The notes under the pieces were generated by a model. The model was not told where the DNA came from and searched no databases. It saw nothing but the letters and a program-made list of their open reading frames with translations. This document shows, piece after piece, positions 8,816 to 17,388 of a DNA stretch of 64,000 nt. The DNA lies in contig NZ_CP048834.1 of assembly GCF_012971745.1 (NCBI RefSeq), positions 1,302,001 through 1,366,000 on the forward strand, read 5' to 3'. Both the position numbers and the translations under genes were made by a program. Positions within the stretch are counted from its first letter, which is position 1. Each line of letters opens with the position of its first letter. Source of the DNA: Starkeya sp. ORNL1. GTDB taxonomy: Bacteria > Pseudomonadota > Alphaproteobacteria > Rhizobiales > Xanthobacteraceae.

Positions 8816-10081
8816 TCAGTTGGTGTAGCGACGGACGACAAGAGAAGCGTTGGTGCCGCCGAAACCGAAGGAATTCGACAACGCGTAATCCACAGTCTTC
8901 TCGCGTGCCGTGTGCGGCACGAGGTCCATGGGGGTATCGACGGAGGGGTTGTCGAGATTGATGGTCGGCGGCACGACCTGGTCGCGAATCGCCAGCAGCG
9001 AGAAAATCGCCTCCACCGCGCCGGCGGCGCCGAGCAGATGGCCGATCGCCGACTTGGTCGAGGACATCGAGACCTTGGCCCCGGCATTGCCGACCAGGCG
9101 CTGCACCGCGCCGAGCTCGATCTCGTCGCCGAGCGGCGTCGAGGTGCCGTGGGCATTGATATAGTCGAGCTCCGAGGCCGAGATTCCGGCCCGCTTCAGC
9201 GCCATCGACATGCAGCGGAAGGCGCCGTCGCCATCCATGGCGGGGGCGGTGATGTGATAGGCGTCGCCGGAGAGGCCGTAGCCGACGATCTCGCCATAGA
9301 TCTTGGCGCCGCGATTGAGTGCGTGCTCGAGTTCCTCGACGACGACGACACCGGCGCCCTCGCCCATGACGAAACCGTCCCGGTCCTTGTCATAAGGGCG
9401 CGAGGCCTTGGACGGCGTGTCGTTGAAGCCGGTGGAGAGCGCGCGGCAGGCGGCGAAGCCGGCCATGCCGATGCGGCTGATCGGCGATTCGGTGCCGCCG
9501 GCCACCATGACGTCGGCGTCGCCCAGCATGACCATGCGAGCAGCATCGCCGATGGCATGCGCGCCGGTCGAGCAGGCGGTGACGACCGCGTGATTCGGCC
9601 CCTTGAGGCCGTGGGTGATGGAGACATAGCCGCCGGCGAGATTGATCAGCCGACCGGGAATGAAGAACGGCGAGACCCGGCGCGGCCCGCGCTCCTTCAG
9701 GAGCAGCGAGGTCTCGGCAATGCCGGAGAGACCGCCAATGCCGGAGCCGATGAGCACGCCGGAGGCGCACTGGTCCTCATGGGATTCGGGGTGCCAGCCG
9801 GCGTCATCGAGCGCCTGCGTCGCCGCCGCCATCGCATAGATGATGAAGTCGTCGACCTTGCGCTGCTCCTTCGGCTCCATCCACTGATCGGGATTGAAGG
9901 AACCGTTCGAGCCGTCGCCGCGCGGCACCTGGCAGGCGATCCGGCAAGGCAGATCGTCGACCTCGAAGTTCTCGATGCGGCGGGCGCCGCTTTCACCGGC
10001 GAGGATGCGACCCCAGGTGGTGTCCACGCCGCAGCCGAGCGGCGTCACCATTCCGAGACCGGTGACGACGACGCGCCTCAT
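8816..10081 (-). CDS. fabF: 3-oxoacyl-[acyl-carrier-protein] synthase II
   Basis: Condenses malonyl-ACP with acyl-ACP in fatty-acid elongation. The 421-residue thiolase-fold enzyme has the nucleophile cysteine in VTACSTGAHAIGDA and catalytic histidines in NAHGTSTPLGDE and KSAIGHLLGAAGAVEA. The C-terminal SNSFGFGGTNASLVVRR is also typical. It follows acpP by 81 bp on the same strand, so enzyme and carrier are probably co-transcribed. Confidence 0.97.
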   Translation of the reverse strand: MRRVVVTGLGMVTPLGCGVDTTWGRILAGESGARRIENFEVDDLPCRIACQVPRGDGSNGSFNPDQWMEPKEQRKVDDFIIYAMAAATQALDDAGWHPESHEDQCASGVLIGSGIGGLSGIAETSLLLKERGPRRVSPFFIPGRLINLAGGYVSITHGLKGPNHAVVTACSTGAHAIGDAARMVMLGDADVMVAGGTESPISRIGMAGFAACRALSTGFNDTPSKASRPYDKDRDGFVMGEGAGVVVVEELEHALNRGAKIYGEIVGYGLSGDAYHITAPAMDGDGAFRCMSMALKRAGISASELDYINAHGTSTPLGDEIELGAVQRLVGNAGAKVSMSSTKSAIGHLLGAAGAVEAIFSLLAIRDQVVPPTINLDNPSVDTPMDLVPHTAREKTVDYALSNSFGFGGTNASLVVRRYTN

Positions 10082-10162
10082 GCGTTATCTCCGGGGCACT
10101 CAAATATCATGGGCAGGGAGGCCGCGGAGGAAGGTCCGCCGCGGCCATGCCGGGGAACGACC

Positions 10163-10399
10163 TCAGGCCGCGTTCTTCTCAAGGAACTTGATGGCGTCGC
10201 CGACAGTGAGGATGGTCTCGGCAGCGTCGTCGGGGATCTCACAGTTGAAAGCTTCCTCGAAAGCCATCACCAGCTCGACCGTGTCGAGGCTGTCCGCGCC
10301 GAGATCGTCGATGAAGCTGGCATTCTCGGTGACCTTCTCCGGCTCGACACCGAGGTGCTCGGCCACAATCTTCTTCACGCGCTCGGCAATATCGCTCAT
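10163..10399 (-). CDS. acpP: Acyl carrier protein
   Basis: A 78-residue acidic carrier protein. Ser37 in [19 protein letters not shown] is the phosphopantetheine attachment site. The start [12 protein letters not shown] matches the family; the longer frame upstream is not ACP-like. It lies between fabG and fabF, as in many bacteria. A 236-bp gap to fabG suggests that acpP also has its own promoter, in keeping with the high demand for ACP, but I could not assign one with confidence. Confidence 0.98.
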   Translation of the reverse strand: MSDIAERVKKIVAEHLGVEPEKVTENASFIDDLGADSLDTVELVMAFEEAFNCEIPDDAAETILTVGDAIKFLEKNAA

Positions 10400-10635
10400 C
10401 GGTTCACCCCTGTCCGTATCCGGAGGTTTGCTACGTTGTTTCAATGTACGCCACCACGCCGTAAGCACGGTGGGCGGCCCGTTTTCCTGCCCCGATTACA
10501 GGACTTGCCGGACTTGTCCGCCGTGCGGTGGCGGTGTCCGGACCCTGTGAGCCGAGGCGGCTGTTAGCACACTTCATCCGGCAAAACCAGCGCCCGCCAG
10601 CGGCGCCGAACCAGCCGGAATCACTCGATTCTACG

Positions 10636-11373
10636 TCAGATCATGGCCATCCCGCCATTGACGTGCAGCGTCTGGCCGGTGACGTAGCTCGCCTCCTGCG
10701 AAGCAAGGTAGACTGCCGCGGCGGCAATGTCCTGCGGCGCACCGAGCCGGGCGGCCGGAACCGCGGCCAGGATCGCTTCCTTCTGCTTGTCGTTCAGCAC
10801 GTCGGTCATCGGCGTCGCGATGAAGCCGGGGGCGATGCAGTTCACGGTGACGCCGCGCGCCGCGACTTCCTTGGCGAGCGCCTTGGACATGCCGATCATG
10901 CCGGCCTTGGCCGCGGCATAATTGCCCTGCCCGGCATTGCCGGTGACGCCGACCACCGAGGTGATGCCGATGATGCGGCCGGTGCGCCGGCGCATCATGG
11001 ACTTCGCCGCCGCCCGCGTCAGGCGGAAGCCGGCGGTCAGGTTGATGGCGATGACGGTGTCCCAGTCCTCGTCGCGCAGGCGGATGAACAGCCCGTCGCG
11101 GGTGACGCCGGCATTGTTGACGAGGATGTCGAGCGGGCCGAACGCCGCCTCGGCCTGCGGCACCAGCGCCTCGACTTCTTCCGTCGAGGAGAGATCGCAC
11201 GGCAGCACATGGACGCGCTCGCCGAGTTCACCGGCGAGTTGCTCCAGCACCTCGCGACGGGTGCCGGAGACCGCGACGGTCGCGCCCTGGGCATGGAAGG
11301 CGCGGGCGATGGAGCCGCCAATGCCGCCGGTGGCGCCGGTGACGAGCGCGGTCTTGCCGGTCAGATCGAACAT
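10636..11373 (-). CDS. fabG: 3-oxoacyl-[acyl-carrier-protein] reductase
   Basis: NADPH-dependent reduction of 3-oxoacyl-ACP. The 245-residue SDR has the cofactor loop TGATGGIGGSIA (13-24), NNAG (86-89) and the catalytic triad Ser139, Tyr152 and Lys156. The C-terminal TGQTLHVNGGMAMI is typical of FabG. Start MFDLTGKTALVTG gives the standard length; the extended frame into fabD is a shadow. It lies 56 bp downstream of fabD. Confidence 0.96.
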   Translation of the reverse strand: MFDLTGKTALVTGATGGIGGSIARAFHAQGATVAVSGTRREVLEQLAGELGERVHVLPCDLSSTEEVEALVPQAEAAFGPLDILVNNAGVTRDGLFIRLRDEDWDTVIAINLTAGFRLTRAAAKSMMRRRTGRIIGITSVVGVTGNAGQGNYAAAKAGMIGMSKALAKEVAARGVTVNCIAPGFIATPMTDVLNDKQKEAILAAVPAARLGAPQDIAAAAVYLASQEASYVTGQTLHVNGGMAMI

Positions 11374-11429
11374 GAGGTTCCCCCAGGATTCAGGTGCCAG
11401 AGTCGGACGCCGAAGTGCAGACGTGGAGT

Positions 11430-12380
11430 TCAGGCGGGTTGGCGGGCGCTCGCGAGGGCGGCGACGTCCGCCGGCTCGGCGACGTTCACGCTCGCCACCT
11501 CGCGGGCGATGCGCTTGGCGAGGCCGGCGAGCACCTTGCCGGTGCCGACCTCGACGAGGCGATCGACGCCCTGCCCGGCCATATAGACGACCGACTCGCG
11601 CCAGCGCACGGTGCCGGTAACCTGCTTCACCAGCAGCGCGCGGATCTCGTCCGGCTGGGTCACCGGCGCGGCGGTGACGTTTGCCACCACCGGCACCACC
11701 GGGGCCTTGAGCGACACACCGGCCAGCGCCGCGCGCATCGCCTCGGCGGCGGAAGCGATCAGGCGGCAATGGAAGGGCGCTGAGACGGTGAGCGGAATGG
11801 CGCGCATCGCGCCTTCGCGCTTGGCGATCTCGCAGGCGCGGGCGACCGCGGCGGCATCGCCGGAGACCACGACCTGTCCGGGCGCATTGTCATTGGCGAT
11901 GTCGCAGACCTCGCCCTGCGCCGCCTCGGCAGCGACCGCGACCACCTTGTCGAAGTCGAGCCCGAGGATCGCTGCCATGGCGCCGGCGCCGACCGGCACC
12001 GCCGACTGCATGGCGATGCCGCGCAGGCGCAAGAGGCGCGCGGCATCGGCGATGGTCAGGCTGCCGGCGGCGGCGAGCGCGGAATATTCGCCGAGCGAAT
12101 GGCCGGCGACGAAGCCGGCGTCGCGGGAGAGGTCGAGCCCGGCTTCGGCTTCCAGCGCGCGAATGGCGGCGAGCGAGTGTGCCATCAGCGCCGGCTGGGT
12201 GTTGGCGGTCAGAGTCAGCGTCTCGATCGGCCCATCCCACATGATGGAGGACAGCTTCTGACCGAGCGCCTCGTCCACTTCCTCGAACACCGCGCGGGCG
12301 GCGGGATAGGCCTCAGCGAGCGATTTGCCCATGCCGACGGCCTGGCTGCCCTGTCCGGGGAAGATGAAGGCGGTGCTCAT
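11430..12380 (-). CDS. fabD: Malonyl-CoA:ACP transacylase
   Basis: Loads malonyl groups onto ACP at the start of fatty-acid synthesis. The 316-residue protein opens FIFPGQGSQAVGMG. It carries the nucleophilic Ser95 in GHSLGEYSALAAAG and the catalytic histidine in VSAPFHCRLI. It is the first gene of the minus-strand fab run. The 261-bp divergent gap to the SDR-DoxX gene should hold the operon promoter. Confidence 0.97.
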   Translation of the reverse strand: MSTAFIFPGQGSQAVGMGKSLAEAYPAARAVFEEVDEALGQKLSSIMWDGPIETLTLTANTQPALMAHSLAAIRALEAEAGLDLSRDAGFVAGHSLGEYSALAAAGSLTIADAARLLRLRGIAMQSAVPVGAGAMAAILGLDFDKVVAVAAEAAQGEVCDIANDNAPGQVVVSGDAAAVARACEIAKREGAMRAIPLTVSAPFHCRLIASAAEAMRAALAGVSLKAPVVPVVANVTAAPVTQPDEIRALLVKQVTGTVRWRESVVYMAGQGVDRLVEVGTGKVLAGLAKRIAREVASVNVAEPADVAALASARQPA

Positions 12381-12641
12381 GAAGCGATGTTTCCGAACTA
12401 TTAAGGAATTGGGGCGGGGAGGAACACCGGCAGGGCCGGCCTGTCAAGCGCAGGGTGGTTTTGGCAAGCCGCTCGCAAACACGTCCCCCTTACGCTAATG
12501 CATGTTGTGCGTCATTTGCGGACTTTTGTGTCTCGGACGCGCTCCAGCATATTGAATCCAGAGCATTATCCTGCCGACCGGACGATTATGTCCGAGCGGA
12601 TGGGGCTTTAGGGCTCCGCGGCGCCGGAGCGAGACAGACAG

Positions 12642-13937
12642 ATGCGCATCCTTGTCCTCGGCGCTTATGGGCTGATCGGCTCGCATGTCGCGGCGCACCT
12701 TCATGCGGCCGGGTACGAGGTGGTGGGTGCCGGCCGGGACATCGACGCGGCAGTGCGCCGTATGCCGCATCTGCGCTGGGTCGCGGCTGATCTGGCGAAG
12801 TTGCGGCAGCCGGAGGACTGGCACCGGCACCTTGCCGGCATCCACGCGGTAGTGAACTGCGCCGGCGCGCTCCAGGCGAGCCCGCGGGACGATATCGCCG
12901 CGGTGCATGTGGACGGCCCGCTGGCGCTCTATCGCGCCTGTGCCGGCTTGGGCATCCGCCGAGTGGTCCATGTCTCGGCGGCCTCGGTTGCGGCCGGGCG
13001 GCCTACCGCCTTCAACACCACCAAGCAGCGAATGGAAGAGCTGTTGAAGCCGCTCGACCTCGACTGGGTGATACTGCGGCCTGGGCTGGTGCTGGCGCCC
13101 GCGGCCTATGGCGGCACCGCGCTGCTGCGCGGGCTGGCGGGGTTCCCCTGGTTCATTCCCACCGTGCATCCGGAGCGCATCGCGCAGGTCATCAGCGTGC
13201 ATGATGTCACGGAGGCAATTTTGCGCGCGCTGTCGCCGCCCTCCCCGGCGCGGATTTCTGTCGACCTGCTCCATGAGGCGCCGACCCGGCTGGCCGAGAT
13301 CGTCACCGCGCTGCGCGGCTGGCTCGGCTTTCCACCGGCGAAGGTGATTGCCATCCCAACCCGGCTCGCCGGCCTCGCTGCCAAGGCGGGCGACGCGCTC
13401 GCCGTGCTCGGCTGGCGCCCGCCGATCCGCAGCACCACGCTCGCCCAGCTCGGCATGGGCGTCACCGGCGATGGGGCGGCGTGCGAGCGCGCGTTCGGCT
13501 TCCGGCCGGCCTCACTCTCGCAGATGCTGGCGCAATCGCCGTCAAGCGTGCAGGAGCGCTGGTTCGCGCGGCTCTATTTCATCAAGCCGCTGGCGCTGCT
13601 GGCGCTCGTGCTGTTCTGGCTGCTGTCCGGACTGATCGGGCTCGCCACCGTCCCGGCTGCCGCCGCGGTGCTGGAGCGCGCCGGCTGGCCGGCAATCCTC
13701 GCCATCGGCGCGGTGGTGGCGGGCTCGCTCGTCGATATCGCGCTCGGCGCCCTCGCCGCCTTCCGCCGCACCGCGCCGACGGCACTGAAGGGCATGATCG
13801 CGGTGTCAGTGCTCTATCTGCTCGGTGGCACGCTGGCGCGGCCGGACCTGTGGGCGGATCCGCTCGGCCCGCTGCTCAAGGTGGTTCCTGGGATGGTACT
13901 GGCGCTCGCCGCCCTCGCGGTCATGGATGAGCGCTGA
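12642..13937 (+). CDS. NAD(P)-binding SDR protein fused to a DoxX-like membrane domain
   Basis: A 431-residue two-part protein. Residues 1 to about 290 form an extended/atypical SDR with the nucleotide loop VLGAYGLIGSHVAAHLH, VNCAGA and VVHVSAAS. After residue about 305 come four predicted membrane helices (IKPLALLALVLFWLLSGLIGL, PAILAIGAVVAGSLVDIALGA, a third near LKGMIAVSVLYLLGG, and VVPGMVLALAALAVM), as in DoxX-like domains. The fusion places a reductase on the inner membrane; the substrate is unknown. The stop overlaps the next start (TGATG), so the two genes are translationally coupled. Confidence 0.87.
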   Translation: MRILVLGAYGLIGSHVAAHLHAAGYEVVGAGRDIDAAVRRMPHLRWVAADLAKLRQPEDWHRHLAGIHAVVNCAGALQASPRDDIAAVHVDGPLALYRACAGLGIRRVVHVSAASVAAGRPTAFNTTKQRMEELLKPLDLDWVILRPGLVLAPAAYGGTALLRGLAGFPWFIPTVHPERIAQVISVHDVTEAILRALSPPSPARISVDLLHEAPTRLAEIVTALRGWLGFPPAKVIAIPTRLAGLAAKAGDALAVLGWRPPIRSTTLAQLGMGVTGDGAACERAFGFRPASLSQMLAQSPSSVQERWFARLYFIKPLALLALVLFWLLSGLIGLATVPAAAAVLERAGWPAILAIGAVVAGSLVDIALGALAAFRRTAPTALKGMIAVSVLYLLGGTLARPDLWADPLGPLLKVVPGMVLALAALAVMDER

Positions 13938-14407
13938 TGGAACTCTATCTCGCGCTGAAGACGCTGCATGTGATCGGCGCCACCATGCTGCTCGGCACCG
14001 GCGCCGGCATCGCCTTCTTCATGCTGATGGCGCACCGTACCGGCGATGCGCGGATCATCGCCCATGTCGCCGGTATCGTCGTCATCGCCGACACCATATT
14101 CACCGCGTCGGCGGTGATCCTCCAGCCGATCACAGGAGCGGCCCTGGCGAACATCGCCGGCTGGCCACTCTTCGAAGGCTGGATAGGCCTCAGCTTGCTG
14201 CTCTATGTGGTCACTGGCCTGTTCTGGCTGCCGGTGGTGTGGATGCAATGGCGCATGCGCAACCTCGCCCGCGCCGCTGCCGCGGCGAGGAAGGATCTGC
14301 CGGCGGAGTATCATTGGCTGTTCCGGCTCTGGTTCGCGTGCGGCTTCCCGGCCTTCGCCGCGGTGATCGGCATCGTCTGGCTGATGGTGGCGAAGCCGAA
14401 CTTGTAG
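13937..14407 (+). CDS. DUF2269 family integral membrane protein
   Basis: A 156-residue protein with four hydrophobic segments. It opens LYLALKTLHVIGATMLLGTGAGIAFFMLMAHRT, continues with VIADTIFTASAVILQPITG and IGLSLLLYVVTGLFWLPVVWMQ, and ends FPAFAAVIGIVWLMVAKP. The pattern and the LKTLHVIGA opening match DUF2269 (COG5528). Family function is unknown. Overlap with the upstream SDR-DoxX gene by one base suggests that the two products work together in the membrane. Confidence 0.85.
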   Translation: MELYLALKTLHVIGATMLLGTGAGIAFFMLMAHRTGDARIIAHVAGIVVIADTIFTASAVILQPITGAALANIAGWPLFEGWIGLSLLLYVVTGLFWLPVVWMQWRMRNLARAAAAARKDLPAEYHWLFRLWFACGFPAFAAVIGIVWLMVAKPNL

Positions 14408-14417
14408 GCCACGCACC

Positions 14418-14445
14418 TTGCTTTTGCCGGCTTTTGCCGTATAAG
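14418..14445 (+). promoter_or_regulatory. Candidate sigma-70 promoter of the rpsF operon
   Basis: TTGCTT (14418-14423), a 16-bp spacer and TATAAG (14440-14445) lie in the gap before rpsF. This is the best -35/-10 pair in the region. Transcription would start near 14452, leaving a leader of about 190 nt before the rpsF ATG. Confidence 0.5.
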
Positions 14446-14451
14446 CGCGCC

Positions 14452-14645
14452 CACTGTCAGTCCCGGCCGGGGGCTGAACGGACGGTCGTGCTTATTCGCA
14501 CGACAGGCTCCCTGACAAAAGCCGCCGTCCCGTGTCCCCGCCTTCGAGATGGTTTCGAGCCTTTCCACGAGGCTCGAAGGGCTCGCCGCCGGGATGACGG
14601 CCGCATCCGATGACGGATGCCGGATACCATGGAAAGGCTAGGAAC
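14452..14645 (+). promoter_or_regulatory. Long structured 5' leader of the S6 operon
   Basis: The leader holds a 7-bp hairpin (GTCGTGC 14485-14491 / GCACGAC 14498-14504) and an 8-bp one (TTCGAGCC 14554-14561 / GGCTCGAA 14571-14578). S6-S18 complexes autoregulate their operons through leader RNA in several bacteria, so a control role is plausible. The second hairpin resembles the intergenic repeats and may instead be a mobile repeat. AGGCTAGGA precedes the ATG. Confidence 0.35.
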
Positions 14646-15185
14646 ATGGCTCTTTACGAGCACGTCTTCCTTGCGCGCCAGGACGTCACGGCGCAGCAGG
14701 TCGAAGAGATGACCACCCGCTACAAGGGTGTGATCGAGGCCAATGGCGGCACGGTCAGCAAGACTGAATACTGGGGCGTGAAGACGCTCACCTACCGCAT
14801 CCGCAAGAATCGCAAGGCGCATTTCTCGCTGCTCAACATCGACGCCCCGGCTCCGGCCGTCGCCGAGATGGAGCGCCAGATGCGTATCGACGAAGACGTC
14901 CTGCGCGTCCTGACCATCCGGGTCGAGGAACTCGAGGAAGGCCAGTCGGTCATGCTGCAGAAGCGCGACCGTGACGATCGCGGCGATCGCGGCTTCGGTG
15001 ATCGCGGCTTCGGCGGCGACCGCGGCTTCGGCGGCGGCGGTGGCCGTGGCTTCGGCGGTGGTGATCGCGGCTTCGGCGGCGGTGGTGGCGGCGGTGGACG
15101 CAGCTTCGGCGGCGACCGTGACGATCGTCCGCCGCGTCGTGACCGTGAAGAGGCGGCTCCGGCCAGCAGCGGGGAGAGTGAGTGA
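14646..15185 (+). CDS. rpsF: 30S ribosomal protein bS6 with a glycine/arginine-rich C-terminal tail
   Basis: A 179-residue bS6. Residues 1-105 are the normal ribosomal domain ([47 protein letters not shown]). Residues about 108-157 are an unusual low-complexity stretch of repeated DRGFGG and GGGG units. An acidic/basic end, [16 protein letters not shown], follows. Enterobacterial S6 is about 131-135 residues. bS6 binds 16S rRNA together with bS18 on the small-subunit platform. The stop overlaps the rpsR start by one base. Start chosen at MALYEH; the frame open upstream to 14610 is leader sequence. Confidence 0.96.
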   Translation: MALYEHVFLARQDVTAQQVEEMTTRYKGVIEANGGTVSKTEYWGVKTLTYRIRKNRKAHFSLLNIDAPAPAVAEMERQMRIDEDVLRVLTIRVEELEEGQSVMLQKRDRDDRGDRGFGDRGFGGDRGFGGGGGRGFGGGDRGFGGGGGGGGRSFGGDRDDRPPRRDREEAAPASSGESE

Positions 15186-15451
15186 TGGCTTTCAGTGGTA
15201 CCAGCGGCGCTCCCGCTTCCAGCGGCGCTCGCCGCCCCTTCTTCCGCCGTCGCAAGACCTGCCCGTTCTCCGGCGCCAATGCGCCGAAGATCGACTACAA
15301 GGACGTGCGCCTGCTGCAGCGCTACATCTCCGAGCGCGGCAAGATCGTGCCGAGCCGCATCACGGCGGTCTCCGCCAAGAAGCAGCGCGAGCTGGCCGCC
15401 GCGATCAAGCGCGCGCGCTTCCTCGGCCTGCTGCCCTTCGTGATCCGCTGA
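15185..15451 (+). CDS. rpsR: 30S ribosomal protein bS18
   Basis: An 88-residue protein. It has the conserved core [21 protein letters not shown], the [39 protein letters not shown] motif and the usual VIR-type end. ATG 15185 is preferred over the in-frame GTG at 15182 because it overlaps the rpsF stop (TGATG). It binds next to bS6 in the 30S platform. A GC-rich hairpin without a T-run (15468-15490) follows the gene. Confidence 0.97.
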   Translation: MAFSGTSGAPASSGARRPFFRRRKTCPFSGANAPKIDYKDVRLLQRYISERGKIVPSRITAVSAKKQRELAAAIKRARFLGLLPFVIR

Positions 15452-15591
15452 GCCGGACCTGACTTCCGTCCCCGGCCGGGTGCCGGGGACGCCAGACAGA
15501 TAACGACAGGTCTTCGGGAATGGTCCCGCGGGCCTTGGCTGGGGCGGACATGATCCGCCTCTAACCGCTCGAAAGCGGGACAGCTGGTCGA

Positions 15592-16548
15592 ATGATACAG
15601 ACGCTCCTCATAGCGCTGGGTGCCGGCGCGGCATCCGCCCTCCTCGTCGCCACGGTTGCGACGGGTAGCGCGCTGTCTGTGCCGCTGTTCTATCTCGCCC
15701 CCCTGCCCGTGCTCATTGTCGGCCTCGGCTGGTCGCAAATGTCCGCGCTGATCGCCGCCTCGGCAGCGGCGGTGGGCCTCGGAGTGCTGTTCGGCGTGGA
15801 GTTGCTGGTCGCCTATGTGGCCGGCGTCGGCCTCCCGGCCTATGCGCTCGCCTATCTCACGCTGATGGCGCGGCCCAATCCGACCTCGGGCGAACTCGAA
15901 TGGTTCCCGGTCGGGCGCCTGGTGCTCGCAGCTGCCATTCTCGGCTCGCTCGCCGTCGCAGCCCTGATCCCGCTGGTCGCCGGCGATGTCGAGGCCTATC
16001 AGGCGGCGCTGAAATCGCTGATGACCAGCATGCTGCAGGAGCGCGCCGGCGAATTGCCGCCCGACGCCGACCGGCTCACCGACTTCCTGGTGCTGGTGAT
16101 GCCGCCGGCCGCGGCGGTGCTGACCATGGTGACCCAGCTCGGCAATCTCTGGCTCGCCGGGCGGGTCGCCCGCACCTCGGGCCGGCTGATGCGGCCCTGG
16201 CCGGATCTCGCCTCCCTTACCTTGCCGCGCGGCGCCATCGTGCTGTTCGGCGCCGCCATCGGCATTGCCGCGCTGATGAGCGGCTTTGTCGGCCTGATCG
16301 CCGAGACGCTGTCGGCGACACTGATCATGGCCTTCGCCTTCGCCGGGCTCGCGGTGGTGCATGCCACCACCCGCGGCGCGGCCGGGCGCACGCTCGTCAT
16401 TGCCACCGTATGGCTCGCCGCTTTGGTGCTCGGCTGGCCGTTCGCGGTGCTGGCGATGCTGGGTGTCGCCGACCTCTTCCTCGATCTGCGGGCGCGGATG
16501 CGCAACCGCCGGCCGCCCGGCAGCCCGCCGGCCGCCAACGACCTTTGA
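15592..16548 (+). CDS. DUF2232 family integral membrane protein
   Basis: A 318-residue protein with about eight hydrophobic segments. These start with LLIALGAGAASALLVATVATG and VPLFYLAPLPVLIVGLGWSQ, and end with VIATVWLAALVLGWPFAVLAMLGVADLFLDLR. Placement between rpsR and rplI and the overall pattern match the DUF2232 protein often found inside this operon in alphaproteobacteria. It may relate to YybS-like membrane proteins. Function is unknown. Confidence 0.85.
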   Translation: MIQTLLIALGAGAASALLVATVATGSALSVPLFYLAPLPVLIVGLGWSQMSALIAASAAAVGLGVLFGVELLVAYVAGVGLPAYALAYLTLMARPNPTSGELEWFPVGRLVLAAAILGSLAVAALIPLVAGDVEAYQAALKSLMTSMLQERAGELPPDADRLTDFLVLVMPPAAAVLTMVTQLGNLWLAGRVARTSGRLMRPWPDLASLTLPRGAIVLFGAAIGIAALMSGFVGLIAETLSATLIMAFAFAGLAVVHATTRGAAGRTLVIATVWLAALVLGWPFAVLAMLGVADLFLDLRARMRNRRPPGSPPAANDL

Positions 16549-16598
16549 ATTGAATTCCTAGAGACGATCACGACACAGACAAGAAACGGAGAACTGAG

Positions 16599-17180
16599 AT
16601 GGAAGTCATTCTGCTAGAACGCGTCGCCAAGCTCGGCCAGATGGGCGAGACCGTGCGTGTGAAGGACGGGTTCGCCCGCAATTTCCTGCTCCCGGCCGGC
16701 AAGGCGCTGCGCGCCACCAAGGCCAACAAGGAGCGCTTCGACTCGATGAAGTCGCAGCTCGAGGCCCGCAACCTCGAACTCAAGTCGGAAGCCTCGAAGG
16801 TCGGCGAGAAGCTCAACGGCACGGAAGTGACGCTGGTGCGCCAGGCCGGCGAAACCGGCCAGCTCTATGGCTCGGTGTCGACCCGCGACATCGCCGATGC
16901 GCTGACCGCCGCCGGCTTCACCGTGACCCGCACCCAGATCGTGCTGAACCACCCGATCAAGACCATCGGCCTGCATGCGGTGCCGGTCACGCTGCACCCG
17001 GAAGTCGAGGTCTCGGTGAAGGCCAACGTCGCCCGCAGCGTCGAAGAGGCGGTGCGCCAGTCGCGTGGCGAGGACCTCTCGGTCAATCGCGACGACGAGG
17101 ATGAGGACGAGGAGACGCTCGAGGCTCAGGCGGAAGCGGCCTCCGAGGCGGCTGACGAGGCCGACGAAGCCCAGTCCTGA
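16599..17180 (+). CDS. rplI: 50S ribosomal protein bL9 with an acidic C-terminal extension
   Basis: A 193-residue bL9; the common length is about 149. The N-terminal rRNA-binding domain is standard ([32 protein letters not shown]) and is followed by the long connecting helix and C-terminal domain. After residue about 160 an extension follows that is dominated by Asp, Glu and Ala ([20 protein letters not shown]). The gene is the last of the rpsF operon and is followed by a strong terminator at 17224-17252. Confidence 0.96.
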   Translation: MEVILLERVAKLGQMGETVRVKDGFARNFLLPAGKALRATKANKERFDSMKSQLEARNLELKSEASKVGEKLNGTEVTLVRQAGETGQLYGSVSTRDIADALTAAGFTVTRTQIVLNHPIKTIGLHAVPVTLHPEVEVSVKANVARSVEEAVRQSRGEDLSVNRDDEDEDEETLEAQAEAASEAADEADEAQS

Positions 17181-17223
17181 CGCCTTCGCGGATACTGACC
17201 TAACGTCATACGTCGAATTGCGT

Positions 17224-17252
17224 AGCCCGGCCGGTCTCGGCCGGGCTTTTTT
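17224..17252 (+). terminator. Rho-independent terminator of the rpsF-rplI operon
   Basis: A perfect 9-bp stem, AGCCCGGCC (17224-17232) and GGCCGGGCT (17239-17247), with loop GGTCTC is followed directly by a run of six T. It lies 43 bp after the rplI stop. Confidence 0.9.
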
Positions 17253-17388
17253 GCGATTCAGGTATGCGACGGCATCATTGCTACGCCTCGAATATTATGA
17301 TGCAATTATCTTCATCAAAGGGAAACATGCCCCTTCAGTGGGCAGGCGGTTCTGATTACCGGCCGCTGGTATTCCAGGGAGGCGGCCG

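Noticed and set aside
12461..12478. A GG-N10-GC sigma-54-like pattern (TTGGCAAGCCGCTCGCAA) before the SDR-DoxX gene
   Set aside because: The -12 element is TCGCA rather than TTGCA, and GG-N10-GC is frequent by chance in GC-rich DNA; there is no functional context for RpoN.
15468..15490. GC-rich hairpin after rpsR as a terminator
   Set aside because: The stem (GTCCCCGGC/GCCGGGGAC) is good but no T-run follows, and the operon evidently continues to rplI.
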